DNA from: an uncultured Clostridia bacterium
GTDB taxonomy: Bacteria; Bacillota; Clostridia; TANB77; CAG-508
Direction: 5' to 3'
Assembly: GCA_947601495.1 (NCBI GenBank)
Contig: CANQGE010000013.1
Span: 1-41,173 of the forward strand
DNA length: 41,173 nt
Within the stretch, counting starts at the first letter, position 1. Each line of letters begins with the position of its first letter. The notes under the pieces are model-generated. The model saw only the letters and a program-made list of their open reading frames with translations. It was not told where the DNA came from and made no database searches. Of the stretch, positions 1 through 8,037 are shown piece by piece. The position numbers and the translations under genes were made by a program.

Positions 1-180
1 ATAAAAAAATATAATTATAAAATTTAAAAATCTGAATTTATAAAAATTTAAAAATTTTGATTTCAAATTTGTTTGTATAATTTTATAAAAAACCGAACAT
101 TTGTTATTTGAGAAATTTTTTATAAGTTTAAGATAAATTTTAAAATTTTTACATTATAATTATATGTTTTTTAAATATGT

Positions 181-209
181 CTATAATCTTATATAGATTA
201 TAGTTTTTT
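181..209 (+). terminator. intrinsic terminator 1
   Basis: A perfect 9-bp stem, CTATAATCT (181-189) with AGATTATAG (195-203), closes a TATAT loop and is followed by six T residues. The stem is AT-rich but complete, and the T-run gives plus-strand polarity. Confidence 0.55.
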
Positions 210-210
210 A

Positions 211-241
211 GCGTCTTAAAATCGTTTTTAAGGCGTTTTTA
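211..241 (+). terminator. intrinsic terminator 2
   Basis: Arms 211-221 and 226-236 can pair over 11 positions with two G-T wobbles around a 4-nt loop, followed by a T-run. It lies directly behind the hairpin at 181-209, making a tandem terminator on the plus strand. Part of its sequence (the AAG-CGTTTTTAT part) resembles the repeat starting at 379. Confidence 0.45.
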
Positions 242-378
242 TATTTTATTAAACAAGTTACATTACTTAAATTATAATTCTAAATATCATTTTATTATGA
301 TGATCTAAAAAATATCATAAAAATACTGGAATTTCAGCAATTTATAAAAACCTCTAAAAATGGCTAAAAAAACGACGC

Positions 379-444
379 ACGAGAATCGATTTTAAGCCGT
401 TTTTATTTTAAAGTAATATAGTTTGTTGTCTAAAAAATAAGGCT
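379..444 (+). repeat. diverged direct repeat, copy A
   Basis: This copy begins with ACGAGAATCGATT and shares interspersed blocks (AAAGTAAT, TGTCTAAAA, ATAAG, GCT) in the same order with copy B at 594-658. In one frame both copies read RESI-x-x-RF-x-x-KV, so they could be decayed pieces of the same coding sequence. The frame in this copy is closed by stops on both sides. Confidence 0.4.
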
Positions 445-474
445 ATATTTAGAAAATAGCGATTTTGGAGGTTT

Positions 475-648
475 TTGATAAAAAATGAAAATAATATAAT
501 AAAAAAATTAAAAAGTGAAAAAATAATACAGAAATATTCATATAAAAATGTGATAAATATAAGAATTGTTGAAATCATTGAAAATAAAGACTTACGAGAA
601 TCGATTATAAAGCGATTTAAAATAAAAGTAATGAAGTTATATGTCTAA
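475..648 (+). other. weak 57-codon reading frame
   Basis: A TTG-initiated frame with GGAGG at 467-471 but only 3 nt of spacing, too short for an ordinary ribosome site. It is rich in Lys, Ile and Asn, as expected of random AT-rich sequence. The only argument for past coding is that its last 20 codons match the frame of copy A of the repeat. I do not recognise it, and treat it as a possible gene remnant at best. Confidence 0.15.
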
Positions 649-658
649 AATAAGAGCT
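594..658 (+). repeat. diverged direct repeat, copy B
   Basis: Second copy of the repeat described at 379-444, starting with the same 13 bases and ending in a matching GCT. The copies have drifted and differ by small insertions and deletions. Confidence 0.4.
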
Positions 659-731
659 TAATAGAGGCTGAAAGCAAGATATAGCAAGAAGTGTAGGTAT
701 TAGAGATATATGTTTGAAGTCCTACTCCTTT

Positions 732-757
732 TTGCACAAAACTTTGATTTTGTGCAA
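732..757 (-). terminator. hairpin downstream of the 482-aa gene
   Basis: TTGCACAAAA and TTTTGTGCAA form a perfect 10-bp stem with a 6-nt loop, 60 nt past the stop of the minus-strand gene at 817. On the minus strand it is followed by A residues, not T, so it is not a classical intrinsic terminator in that direction; it may instead act as a 3'-end stabiliser. Confidence 0.4.
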
Positions 758-816
758 TGTTATATATTTCTTTTTATATTACTTTTTATCTATCTTCTTA
801 TGCTCTCTCCTGTAGC

Positions 817-2265
817 TTAAGACATAAAATAATTATCTATATCATTTATATTTTTTAATATATTTTCTTCACTAATTCCGCTTAATCTAGCTAATTCTAT
901 AGAACCTTTTAAAGCTAATTCATAATCTGGATTAAATGCATTAGTTAATACATTTATAAATTTATTTAATTCGTTTTGTAACATCTCTATTTCATTTTGA
1001 TATTCTTTTTCTAATGTTGATTTCAAATAATCTAATTCTTTTATGTAATTTGAAAGCATTTCATATTCTTTTTTGTTTAAAATAGTTTTAATGTTTTCAA
1101 ATATTAACATTCCAACACTATTTCCTACTATTGTGCCTAATACAGGCATAGGAATTAATACTTGTCCTATAACGGATGAAAGTGTACTAACTGTTACATC
1201 TAAACATAAAACTTCAGAATTGTTCAAAAATTGTTTTTCATCTATTATATTTTTTCTTAATAAATATAATTGCTCTGCAATTCCAAAACTAGATGTACAA
1301 ATAGCATTTGCTAATGCTGCTGGAGTATTTGCAAAATTAGTTAATCCATATACTGTATAACCCCTAACTTCTCCTTTTAATATACCTATTCCTGTTTCTT
1401 TTGCTACAAATTTCCAATCTTCTTCTGTAAATTGAGATAATCTTTTTCCAGTATTTTTTAAATTTAGTATAGAAATGACAAATTCGGTTCCACCTTCTAA
1501 TGTAGCTGACAAGTTCGCAACATTAGATGCTTCTCTAAATGTTGGTTTACTTTCTTCAAAATATTTTTCTCTAATTTTTTTATCTTGAGCCCTAAATTTC
1601 GTTTCTTCTTTTTTTAATGAACTATGTATTTTTTCCTTTTTTACATCTCCATATTCAAAATTTGATGCCATCAAATCTTTTAAACTAATGTCGCCTTTTT
1701 CAAAAACATTGTGAACTCTTCTCCATTCATTAATTGTATTTTCACTTGTAGAAGACAATGTTTTATAAGCTTCTTTTTCTGACAAAGATAATAAATACTT
1801 TATTTTTTCATAATGATCTTTTGGAATCATATATTTTCCACCATTTTTTATATAATCTGGATACATTTTCAAATGTTCAGCTATAGCATTCAAAGAAAAA
1901 TTAGAAATACAGAATTTTTGTTGAATATTCGTTCCGTTCAAAATTAAATCAGTAGCACCATTATCATTTATCCAAATACAATTATTCTTATTTCCTATCA
2001 CCTGTTCTCTTGCATTATTAATTCCACATTCAGCAACTTCTGCAATAAAGCCATGAATTCCTAACTGTCCTCCTCGATTAGTTGATATTATTTCTCTATT
2101 TATAGTACTTGTTGTGTTTTTTAGTGTATTTATTGCATTATTTAAATTATTTTTTTGATTAGAAATATTCTCGACTAATTTTTGAATTCTTAAATCATTT
2201 ATATAATTAATCCACGAACCAACTGCTTGTTCCTGTGTACTACTTATTATACTATTCTTTTTCAT
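817..2265 (-). CDS. uncharacterised protein, soluble N-terminal domain plus C-terminal glycine-rich hydrophobic segment
   Basis: 482 aa. I recognise the pattern as a recurring uncharacterised bacterial family but cannot name a function. The N-terminal half carries what look like conserved blocks: GIHGFIAEVAE (about 70-80), NDNGATDLILNG followed by IQQKF (about 100-118), then GGKYMIPKDHYEKI (about 142-155). The D...(I/Q)Q-K spacing with an upstream acidic block is reminiscent of PD-(D/E)xK nuclease cores, which is only a resemblance. The C-terminal half has a hydrophobic, glycine-rich stretch around SVIGQVLIPMPVLGTIVG, likely membrane-inserting, then a coiled-coil tail. The ATG is preceded by AGGTGATATAAG. 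It lies 10 bp behind the 349-aa gene and is very probably co-transcribed with it. Role unknown; a defence or effector module is one possibility. Confidence 0.8.
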   Translation of the reverse strand: MKKNSIISSTQEQAVGSWINYINDLRIQKLVENISNQKNNLNNAINTLKNTTSTINREIISTNRGGQLGIHGFIAEVAECGINNAREQVIGNKNNCIWINDNGATDLILNGTNIQQKFCISNFSLNAIAEHLKMYPDYIKNGGKYMIPKDHYEKIKYLLSLSEKEAYKTLSSTSENTINEWRRVHNVFEKGDISLKDLMASNFEYGDVKKEKIHSSLKKEETKFRAQDKKIREKYFEESKPTFREASNVANLSATLEGGTEFVISILNLKNTGKRLSQFTEEDWKFVAKETGIGILKGEVRGYTVYGLTNFANTPAALANAICTSSFGIAEQLYLLRKNIIDEKQFLNNSEVLCLDVTVSTLSSVIGQVLIPMPVLGTIVGNSVGMLIFENIKTILNKKEYEMLSNYIKELDYLKSTLEKEYQNEIEMLQNELNKFINVLTNAFNPDYELALKGSIELARLSGISEENILKNINDIDNYFMS

Positions 2266-2275
2266 CTTATATCAC

Positions 2276-3325
2276 CTATTGTATTTCTTCATTTAATAAA
2301 CATGATAATGAATTTGTGTTATTGACAAGAGTTCCCAATTTTATTTTTTCAAAATCCTTTAACTCAATATAATTTGAATTTTTCAAATACATTAGTAATT
2401 CCAATTCTTTTTTCATACTATTATTCATTTTTGTAATCTTATTGTAAGAATTATTAATTTTTTTGTTAATTACTTTTAATTCTTTAATTGCAAAAAATAT
2501 TTTCTTTATTTCGTTTTTTTTGTCTTTTTGAATTTTATTATTCTTACAAATATAATAAATTCCACTTGTTACAGCTGCCACTCCTAAACCTGTCAAAAGT
2601 ATTTTTCCATCAAATTTTGGAATTTCCTCTTCCATATTCTTTAGTCCATTTTTTACTTCTTTTTTATTTATGGCCACACTACTTATTGTTCCTACTGTTG
2701 TTGTTCCTACAGCAATTAAACCTGCTGTTTTTAAATTCTGCTTTTCACTTTCTTTAAATGATAATACATTCTTGAATTTTTTCTTTTCAATTTCTATATT
2801 CAGAAAAGTATTATTAAATTCTTTTGGGTGTGTTGCAATACTATTAATAAGAGATTTTATATCATTGATAATTACTATAGTTTTTTCTCTTTCTTTTATT
2901 AACTTATTACTAAGTATTGTTGTTGAATCATATATTTCAACATATTCTTTTTTAGCAAACTTTAACTTATTATCTAATCCTAATTTTGGATCAATCTTTT
3001 CTTGAAGCTTGAAAAAATACTCATCAGTATATTTTTTATCAATTTCTATTGATATGTTGTTATTTTCACAAAATTTTATGTATTTTAGACAACTTTTTCG
3101 ATTCTTTTCAATTTTTCTTATCAATTCTTCTTTTTTTTGCGAATTAAATTTTAAAAAAAAGTTTAACATTTCTTTTTCTTCAATTTCATTTATCTCTTTT
3201 ATAGCTTTAATAGCTCTATTATAATTATCCTTTTTTTCTTTTAAAAAGACTTCTTCAGGAGTTAGTACTTTTTTTGGCTTTGTTTTTTTAGTTTTAGCTT
3301 TAAAAAATGATGAAAAAAATCTCAT
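2276..3325 (-). CDS. uncharacterised coiled-coil membrane protein
   Basis: 349 aa, function not recognised. A basic, lysine-rich N-terminus and a long helical, probably coiled-coil region (about 15-195) lead to two hydrophobic glycine-containing segments (about 200-220, AGLIAVGTTTVGTISSVAI; and about 242-262, ILLTGLGVAAVTSGIYYI) separated by a charged loop, then a second helical region. This predicts a hairpin-anchored membrane protein with large cytoplasmic coiled coils. The start ATG has GAGG 7 nt upstream. It is the first gene of a tight pair with the 482-aa protein, with a 10-bp gap; the shared hydrophobic character suggests the two products act together at the membrane, which is inference. 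Confidence 0.8.
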   Translation of the reverse strand: MRFFSSFFKAKTKKTKPKKVLTPEEVFLKEKKDNYNRAIKAIKEINEIEEKEMLNFFLKFNSQKKEELIRKIEKNRKSCLKYIKFCENNNISIEIDKKYTDEYFFKLQEKIDPKLGLDNKLKFAKKEYVEIYDSTTILSNKLIKEREKTIVIINDIKSLINSIATHPKEFNNTFLNIEIEKKKFKNVLSFKESEKQNLKTAGLIAVGTTTVGTISSVAINKKEVKNGLKNMEEEIPKFDGKILLTGLGVAAVTSGIYYICKNNKIQKDKKNEIKKIFFAIKELKVINKKINNSYNKITKMNNSMKKELELLMYLKNSNYIELKDFEKIKLGTLVNNTNSLSCLLNEEIQ

Positions 3326-3400
3326 AATATTTCCTCAATTCTACTAGAATAATATTATTATGTACTATAATTATAGCCTTTTTATATTTTTTATATTCCT

Positions 3401-4003
3401 TTATTCCCTATTTTTTAATTCTTTTAATTTATTATATAAAATTTTTACATTTTCCATTTCAAATGTATTTTTACCATAATGTTCTTCTTCTCTTCTTTTA
3501 CAAAATCCTTCAAATTCTGATATAGCAACATCAATATTGCTTGGATTTACTTTGTCTTCATAAACTTTTAAAGCTGTATTTATATAACCACATATGGCAC
3601 ATGCTGTCATTGCTCTAAAATATGAAATTTCATTTAAGGTAGATATTTTATATAATTTCATTGCAAAATTGTCATCTATTTTTTGAGGATTAGTTAAAAT
3701 CATCTTTTCACAAACATAAACATCATTATCACTTACAGTCTTAAAAAACTTGCTATCTGCAGGAATTTTAACTTCGCATAATGTATCTCCTCTAATAAGC
3801 CATCTAAAAACATAATTATAAGTTGATACACAAAATCCTCCCATTTTCATGCTTTCTGTTGCATTTAAATCAATTGCTTTATCTGCAACAACAACTTTAT
3901 CTATGGGAAATCTCTTCCCATCTCTATACTCTTTTGTTGTTTGTATTAGTCTATAATATTTTTTATTTTTATCTGCTTCACATTCAAAAAGTTTTCCTAT
4001 CAA
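3401..4003 (-). CDS. uncharacterised 200-aa protein
   Basis: 200 aa, probably soluble, no signal peptide or membrane segment. It has the look of a small conserved family with the blocks KVVVADKAIDL, GGFCVSTYNYVFRWLIRGD, EVKIPADS and KMILTNPQKI, followed by a helical C-terminal half with several Cys residues (CAICGY). I cannot assign a function. The start used is TTG with AAGGAG about 13 nt upstream, rather long spacing, so the exact start is uncertain. It ends 75 nt before the 349-aa gene on the same strand and could be read into it. Confidence 0.75.
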   Translation of the reverse strand: MIGKLFECEADKNKKYYRLIQTTKEYRDGKRFPIDKVVVADKAIDLNATESMKMGGFCVSTYNYVFRWLIRGDTLCEVKIPADSKFFKTVSDNDVYVCEKMILTNPQKIDDNFAMKLYKISTLNEISYFRAMTACAICGYINTALKVYEDKVNPSNIDVAISEFEGFCKRREEEHYGKNTFEMENVKILYNKLKELKNRE

Positions 4004-4074
4004 TTTATTACTTTAACTCCTTATGTATTTAATAAATTAATTTTTCTTTATATTTATAATATAATTTTATTTAT

Positions 4075-4124
4075 AAAAAAGACATTTCATATACATATCG
4101 TACTTTAAATGTATATGAAATGTC
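4075..4124 (-). terminator. strong intrinsic terminator of the 655-aa gene
   Basis: A perfect 16-bp stem (4081-4096 with 4109-4124) around a 12-nt loop is followed on the minus strand by six T residues (4075-4080). It sits about 40 nt after the stop of the gene at 4164 and separates it from the 200-aa gene downstream. The unusually long perfect stem makes it one of the clearest terminators in the window. Confidence 0.85.
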
Positions 4125-4163
4125 AATATTAATCTAAAAATTATATATTTCCCTATTATTTTA

Positions 4164-6131
4164 TTAAGTTAATGCAAATGGTATTAAAATTGATGAAAGC
4201 GGTGGAAATGCAGCAGCTCCTGCTAAAGCTAATGCTTTTTTAAATGCATAGAATATTCCAATTCCTGCTCCACTTGCTAGTATACCTTTTCCAACATTTT
4301 TAGCTATTTGACCTGCATCAAATCCTGATGCTGATTCTGATACAATTTCTACATTATCCGGTGGCATTAAAGGTTTAGGTTCAGGTATTGAAGTTCCTGT
4401 CTCCATTCCAGCTTTGGCATTAGTAGCATTTTCAGCAATTGCGTTAACTTCTTCCACTGTTGGAATTCCTGCATAACTTGGAGCAGGTGTTGATGCTGGA
4501 GTCACTGCCTGAGCTGGTGCTACTTTTGGTGTTACAGGTGAACTTGCTTGAGCATAACTTGGATCTGGAACTGCAGAAGGTACTTGTTCTTTTGAATTTG
4601 CCCCTGGTGCTGGTACTGGTGGAAAAACAGGAGGTACTTTACTCTTTACACCATTCTTTGCAGTTGCATCATTAGTAACTTTAACTTTAACTCTTTCTGA
4701 TGCAGTTTCTTCTTGTGGTTCTTCTTTAGGAGATTTTGAACCTAAATTTTTTGGTGATAGTATAAATTGCAAATGTAACAATACTTGATATAAAAGCATA
4801 CTTTTTCCAGCAAGTTTAGCAGAGTCAACCAAAGTTTTTCCTAATGATTTAGCAGTATCTTTAATAGACTTTTTATCTACTATGCTTTTTAAGTCTTCCG
4901 TTAAATTCATTTGAGCTTTTTGCTCTTCTAGTGGTAATGTTTTAGTATATTGTTTTAGTTCTGATAAAGTAGAAATTTTCAAAATTTCTTCTGATCTTTC
5001 TGGATGTGCATATAACTCTCTGTTTCTTATAATGTTAAATAATATTTTTTGATTTGTAGAAAATTCTTTTTCTGCATTCTCTTCTGCTCTTTGTTCAACT
5101 TTATGTTTTTCTGAAAAAGCTTTTATTCCTGAAGTTACTAAAGTAGCTATTCCCATTATTCCCATTCCAGCAAATAATCCCTTAGGTTGAGTTCCATTTG
5201 TAACTCTGGAAGTATATTTACTATGTCTTGTTTCTTCTGGTAAAAATATGTTTACTAAATCTACTATTTCTTTATCTAAATTTGATAAAAGCATTCCAAT
5301 TCCAAGTGTTGATACTGTAGATTCAATTCCTTTAACAATTGATTTTAACATTTTCTTTCTTCTATCTTTTGCTAATTCTTTATTTATATCTATTTTTCCA
5401 TTTAATGATGCATTTAATTCATTAATTAGTTTTAACTTATCTTTATTTTTCAATGAATAAATTTCATTCATCATATTTGAATAAGGTATTGTTTCAATTT
5501 TTTTGTTATTTTTTGCAAAAAATTTTTCAATAACCTCAACTTGTTCAGCAAAAAAATGATCTTCTAATACTTTGCCATCTTTATCTCTTGTTTTAGCTAA
5601 TTCATCAATAATTGAATCATATTGTTTTGATTGCTCTTCTCTTTTTTGTTTTGCGTGAGCAATTTTTGATATTAATGTTGTTCCTATTAACGTTGTTGCA
5701 CCAGTTATTGTTCTAAGTGGACAAGGTAAAAACAACATTGCATCAAAAAGCAATCTAGAAATACCTAATGTTGCTATTGCTTTTGTTGCAGGTTTTGCAA
5801 ATCTTTCAGAGAAATTACTTACAATTGTTTTAGCAGTTTGGGGACTGGCAACCTGAATTTCTCTAATAAATTCAGATAATTCTTTTCTTGATTGATTTTC
5901 TTGTTCCTCAATTTTTCTTATAGTATCTTTGTCAGCAGTCGCTTTCAAATTTTTCTTTAATTCTTGATAATCTGATATCTGATTATCAAATTCAATACCA
6001 TTTTCAAGTAAAATTTGTTTCAAAAGATCTACTTCAAGACTTTTTAAATCTTCTCTAACTAGCTCATTTAATTCATTTTGTTTTTCTTTTGATAATTCAT
6101 AAGTAGATGGATTTTGCATAACTGCTTCCAT
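4164..6131 (-). CDS. large membrane-associated protein with Pro/Ala-rich region
   Basis: 655 aa, not recognised. The first 125 residues are charged and helical. A hydrophobic block follows (about 130-160, with LLFDAMLFLPCPLRTITGA), then another helical region, a glycine-rich hydrophobic segment (FAGMGIMGIATLVTSGI, about 320-337), a third near LYQVLLHLQFIL, a low-complexity Pro/Ala/Val/Ser-rich stretch (about 475-575), and a hydrophobic C-terminus rich in Ala, Gly and Leu. This layout suggests several membrane-inserting hairpins joined by coiled-coil and unstructured linkers. The ATG is well placed, with AAGGGGG 8 nt upstream. It is a single-gene unit with its own promoter (6190-6218) and terminator (4075-4124). 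It could be a scaffold or effector; no enzymatic motif is visible. Confidence 0.8.
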   Translation of the reverse strand: MEAVMQNPSTYELSKEKQNELNELVREDLKSLEVDLLKQILLENGIEFDNQISDYQELKKNLKATADKDTIRKIEEQENQSRKELSEFIREIQVASPQTAKTIVSNFSERFAKPATKAIATLGISRLLFDAMLFLPCPLRTITGATTLIGTTLISKIAHAKQKREEQSKQYDSIIDELAKTRDKDGKVLEDHFFAEQVEVIEKFFAKNNKKIETIPYSNMMNEIYSLKNKDKLKLINELNASLNGKIDINKELAKDRRKKMLKSIVKGIESTVSTLGIGMLLSNLDKEIVDLVNIFLPEETRHSKYTSRVTNGTQPKGLFAGMGIMGIATLVTSGIKAFSEKHKVEQRAEENAEKEFSTNQKILFNIIRNRELYAHPERSEEILKISTLSELKQYTKTLPLEEQKAQMNLTEDLKSIVDKKSIKDTAKSLGKTLVDSAKLAGKSMLLYQVLLHLQFILSPKNLGSKSPKEEPQEETASERVKVKVTNDATAKNGVKSKVPPVFPPVPAPGANSKEQVPSAVPDPSYAQASSPVTPKVAPAQAVTPASTPAPSYAGIPTVEEVNAIAENATNAKAGMETGTSIPEPKPLMPPDNVEIVSESASGFDAGQIAKNVGKGILASGAGIGIFYAFKKALALAGAAAFPPLSSILIPFALT

Positions 6132-6189
6132 AATTATTCCCCCTTTCAGATTTTTAATCTTGCAATAAAAATCATCAGGCTACAATATA

Positions 6190-6218
6190 ATTATATCACA
6201 GTTTACATAATACATCAA
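6190..6218 (-). promoter_or_regulatory. sigma-A type promoter of the 655-aa gene
   Basis: On the minus strand TTGATG (6213-6218), 17 bp, then TATAAT (6190-6195) with the extended TGA just before it. The leader to the ATG is about 55 nt. Confidence 0.7.
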
Positions 6219-6279
6219 TATTGCTGATATTAAATTTTCCTATCGCTTTCTCTTTTGTCTTCACTTTTAATATGAGATT

Positions 6280-8019
6280 CTATCCTAAGCTTTCGTAATA
6301 TGAATTATATAGTTTTGAATAATATCCTTTTTTATTCAAAAGTTCTTTATGACTTCCTTCTTCAATTATTTCTCCATTATCTAAAACAATTATCTTATCT
6401 ACATTTACTATTGTAGATAACCTATGAGCAATAAAAATAGCTGTTTTTTCTGCTGAAAGCTTATCAATAGACTTTTGAATCAGCTCTTCCGTATGAGTAT
6501 CAATGTTTGCAGTTGCTTCATCTAATATGAATATATCTGGATTATGAGCAAAAATTCTTGCAAAAGCTAATAATTGTTTTTGACCTGCAGAAAAAGAAGA
6601 GCCTCTTTCTTTTGAAATTGTATTTATTCCTTGTGGAAGAGAATTAACGAATTTACTTGCAGAACTTAGTTTTAATGCATTTTCTATTTCTTTATCTGAA
6701 ATTTTTCTATTTAGTTTTATATTATCTTTTATACTTCTTGCAAAAATAAATGGATCTTGCAAAATTGTTCCAATATGACGTCTTAAATCACGTTTATTTA
6801 TCTCTTTAATATTTACACCATCTAATAGTATTTCTCCCTTTTGAACATCATAAAACCTGTTTACCAAATTTGTTATTGTTGTTTTTCCAGAACCTGTTTT
6901 TCCAACTAAAGCTATAGTTTCTCCAGGATTTATTGTAAAAGAAATGTTTTTAAGTACCCAATTATTTTCATTATATGCAAACCAAACATTCTTAAATTCA
7001 AGTTTTCCTTTAACTTCGTTTAATTCTTTTCCAGAGTCAAAATCTTCTAAATATTGTTTTTCATCTAAAATATCATAAATTTTATTTATAGAAACTATTG
7101 CTTCTTGTACAACTTCTATGTTATCTATAATTCTTGTTATAGGTTCAAATAAAGATTTAATATAACTTACAAAAATATAAATTGAACCTACGGGAATTGT
7201 AATTCCCCAAAAGTGATTAATTGAACTTACAACTATTATTGTTATAGCTAAATTTTCAAATAGTGTCATTAATCCTGGAAATAATCCTTCATAAATAGAA
7301 GATGGTATTCTTACTCTTATAAATTCACTAGTTAATTTTTCACATTCATCTTGTTTTTCTTTTTGGATATTAAAAATTTTTATTAGTTTCGCACCATAAA
7401 TAGATTCTGCTAGAAATGTATTTATATTTGTTCTTACAACCTTTGATGCGTCATATATTTTATTTAATATGTAAGTTAAACCTACAGAAGTTATGATTAC
7501 AAAAGGCAACAATATAAAAGTTAATAAACTCAATTTAAAGCTAAAATATATCATTACTAATATAATTCCAATAATTGATATTATATCTCTAAAAAAAGTA
7601 GTTATAACTTCTTTGAAAAGTGCTGAAATATCTTCAACATCATTTGTAATTCTAACAAAAAGTTTTCCAGCAGGTGTTTTATCATGAAAACTAATATTAG
7701 CATCTTGAGTATATTTATAAATTTTATTTCTTATTGAAAATAAAATTTCCTCTCCCATAACATTTGTTTTCATTCTAGTTATAAAATCTAATATATTGCT
7801 AATTATAACAATAGCAAAATAAATTATTCCAATTGTTGTTATACTTATAAAAGTTTTTTCTACGATGCCTAAACTTAAGAAATCATCTATTAAAACTTTT
7901 ACTAGATATGGCTTTGAAAGCTCTAAAATGTTTATTAATATTGACATTATAGATACAAAAATTATAGTTTTTTTATGTGGTTTTGCAATTTTCTTAAATC
8001 TTTCCCATGTTTTTTTCAT
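6280..8019 (-). CDS. ABC exporter half-transporter, subunit with consensus ATPase residues
   Basis: 579 aa, half of a heterodimeric ABC exporter (type IV fold, TM287/288, LmrCD, BmrCD-like). An N-terminal transmembrane domain with about six helices (15-310) is followed by a nucleotide-binding domain: Walker A GKTGSGKTT, Q-loop ILQDPF, signature FSAGQKQ, Walker B IFILDEATANID with the catalytic Glu, and switch motif AHRLST. The signature departs from LSGGQ, as expected for the subunit whose signature faces the partner's degenerate site. The better start is the ATG at 8019, with GGAG 8 nt upstream; the ATG two codons earlier is only 2 nt from that site. It follows the partner gene after 18 nt. 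Substrate unknown; drugs, lipids or peptides are typical of the family. Confidence 0.92.
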   Translation of the reverse strand: MKKTWERFKKIAKPHKKTIIFVSIMSILINILELSKPYLVKVLIDDFLSLGIVEKTFISITTIGIIYFAIVIISNILDFITRMKTNVMGEEILFSIRNKIYKYTQDANISFHDKTPAGKLFVRITNDVEDISALFKEVITTFFRDIISIIGIILVMIYFSFKLSLLTFILLPFVIITSVGLTYILNKIYDASKVVRTNINTFLAESIYGAKLIKIFNIQKEKQDECEKLTSEFIRVRIPSSIYEGLFPGLMTLFENLAITIIVVSSINHFWGITIPVGSIYIFVSYIKSLFEPITRIIDNIEVVQEAIVSINKIYDILDEKQYLEDFDSGKELNEVKGKLEFKNVWFAYNENNWVLKNISFTINPGETIALVGKTGSGKTTITNLVNRFYDVQKGEILLDGVNIKEINKRDLRRHIGTILQDPFIFARSIKDNIKLNRKISDKEIENALKLSSASKFVNSLPQGINTISKERGSSFSAGQKQLLAFARIFAHNPDIFILDEATANIDTHTEELIQKSIDKLSAEKTAIFIAHRLSTIVNVDKIIVLDNGEIIEEGSHKELLNKKGYYSKLYNSYYESLG

Positions 8020-8037
8020 AGCCATATCTCCTTTCTT

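Larger units (their letters stand above)
1..816. other. AT-rich region with no convincing gene
   Basis: I see no supportable protein gene in this stretch. It holds two consecutive hairpin-plus-T-run terminators read on the plus strand (181-241), a pair of diverged direct repeats of about 65 nt (379-444 and 594-658), a weak 57-codon reading frame over the second repeat, and a hairpin at 732-757 behind the first minus-strand gene. The plus-strand terminators have no gene in front of them inside the window, so they belong to something that ends left of base 1 or to a short untranslated RNA in roughly 80-209, which I cannot demonstrate. Confidence 0.5.
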
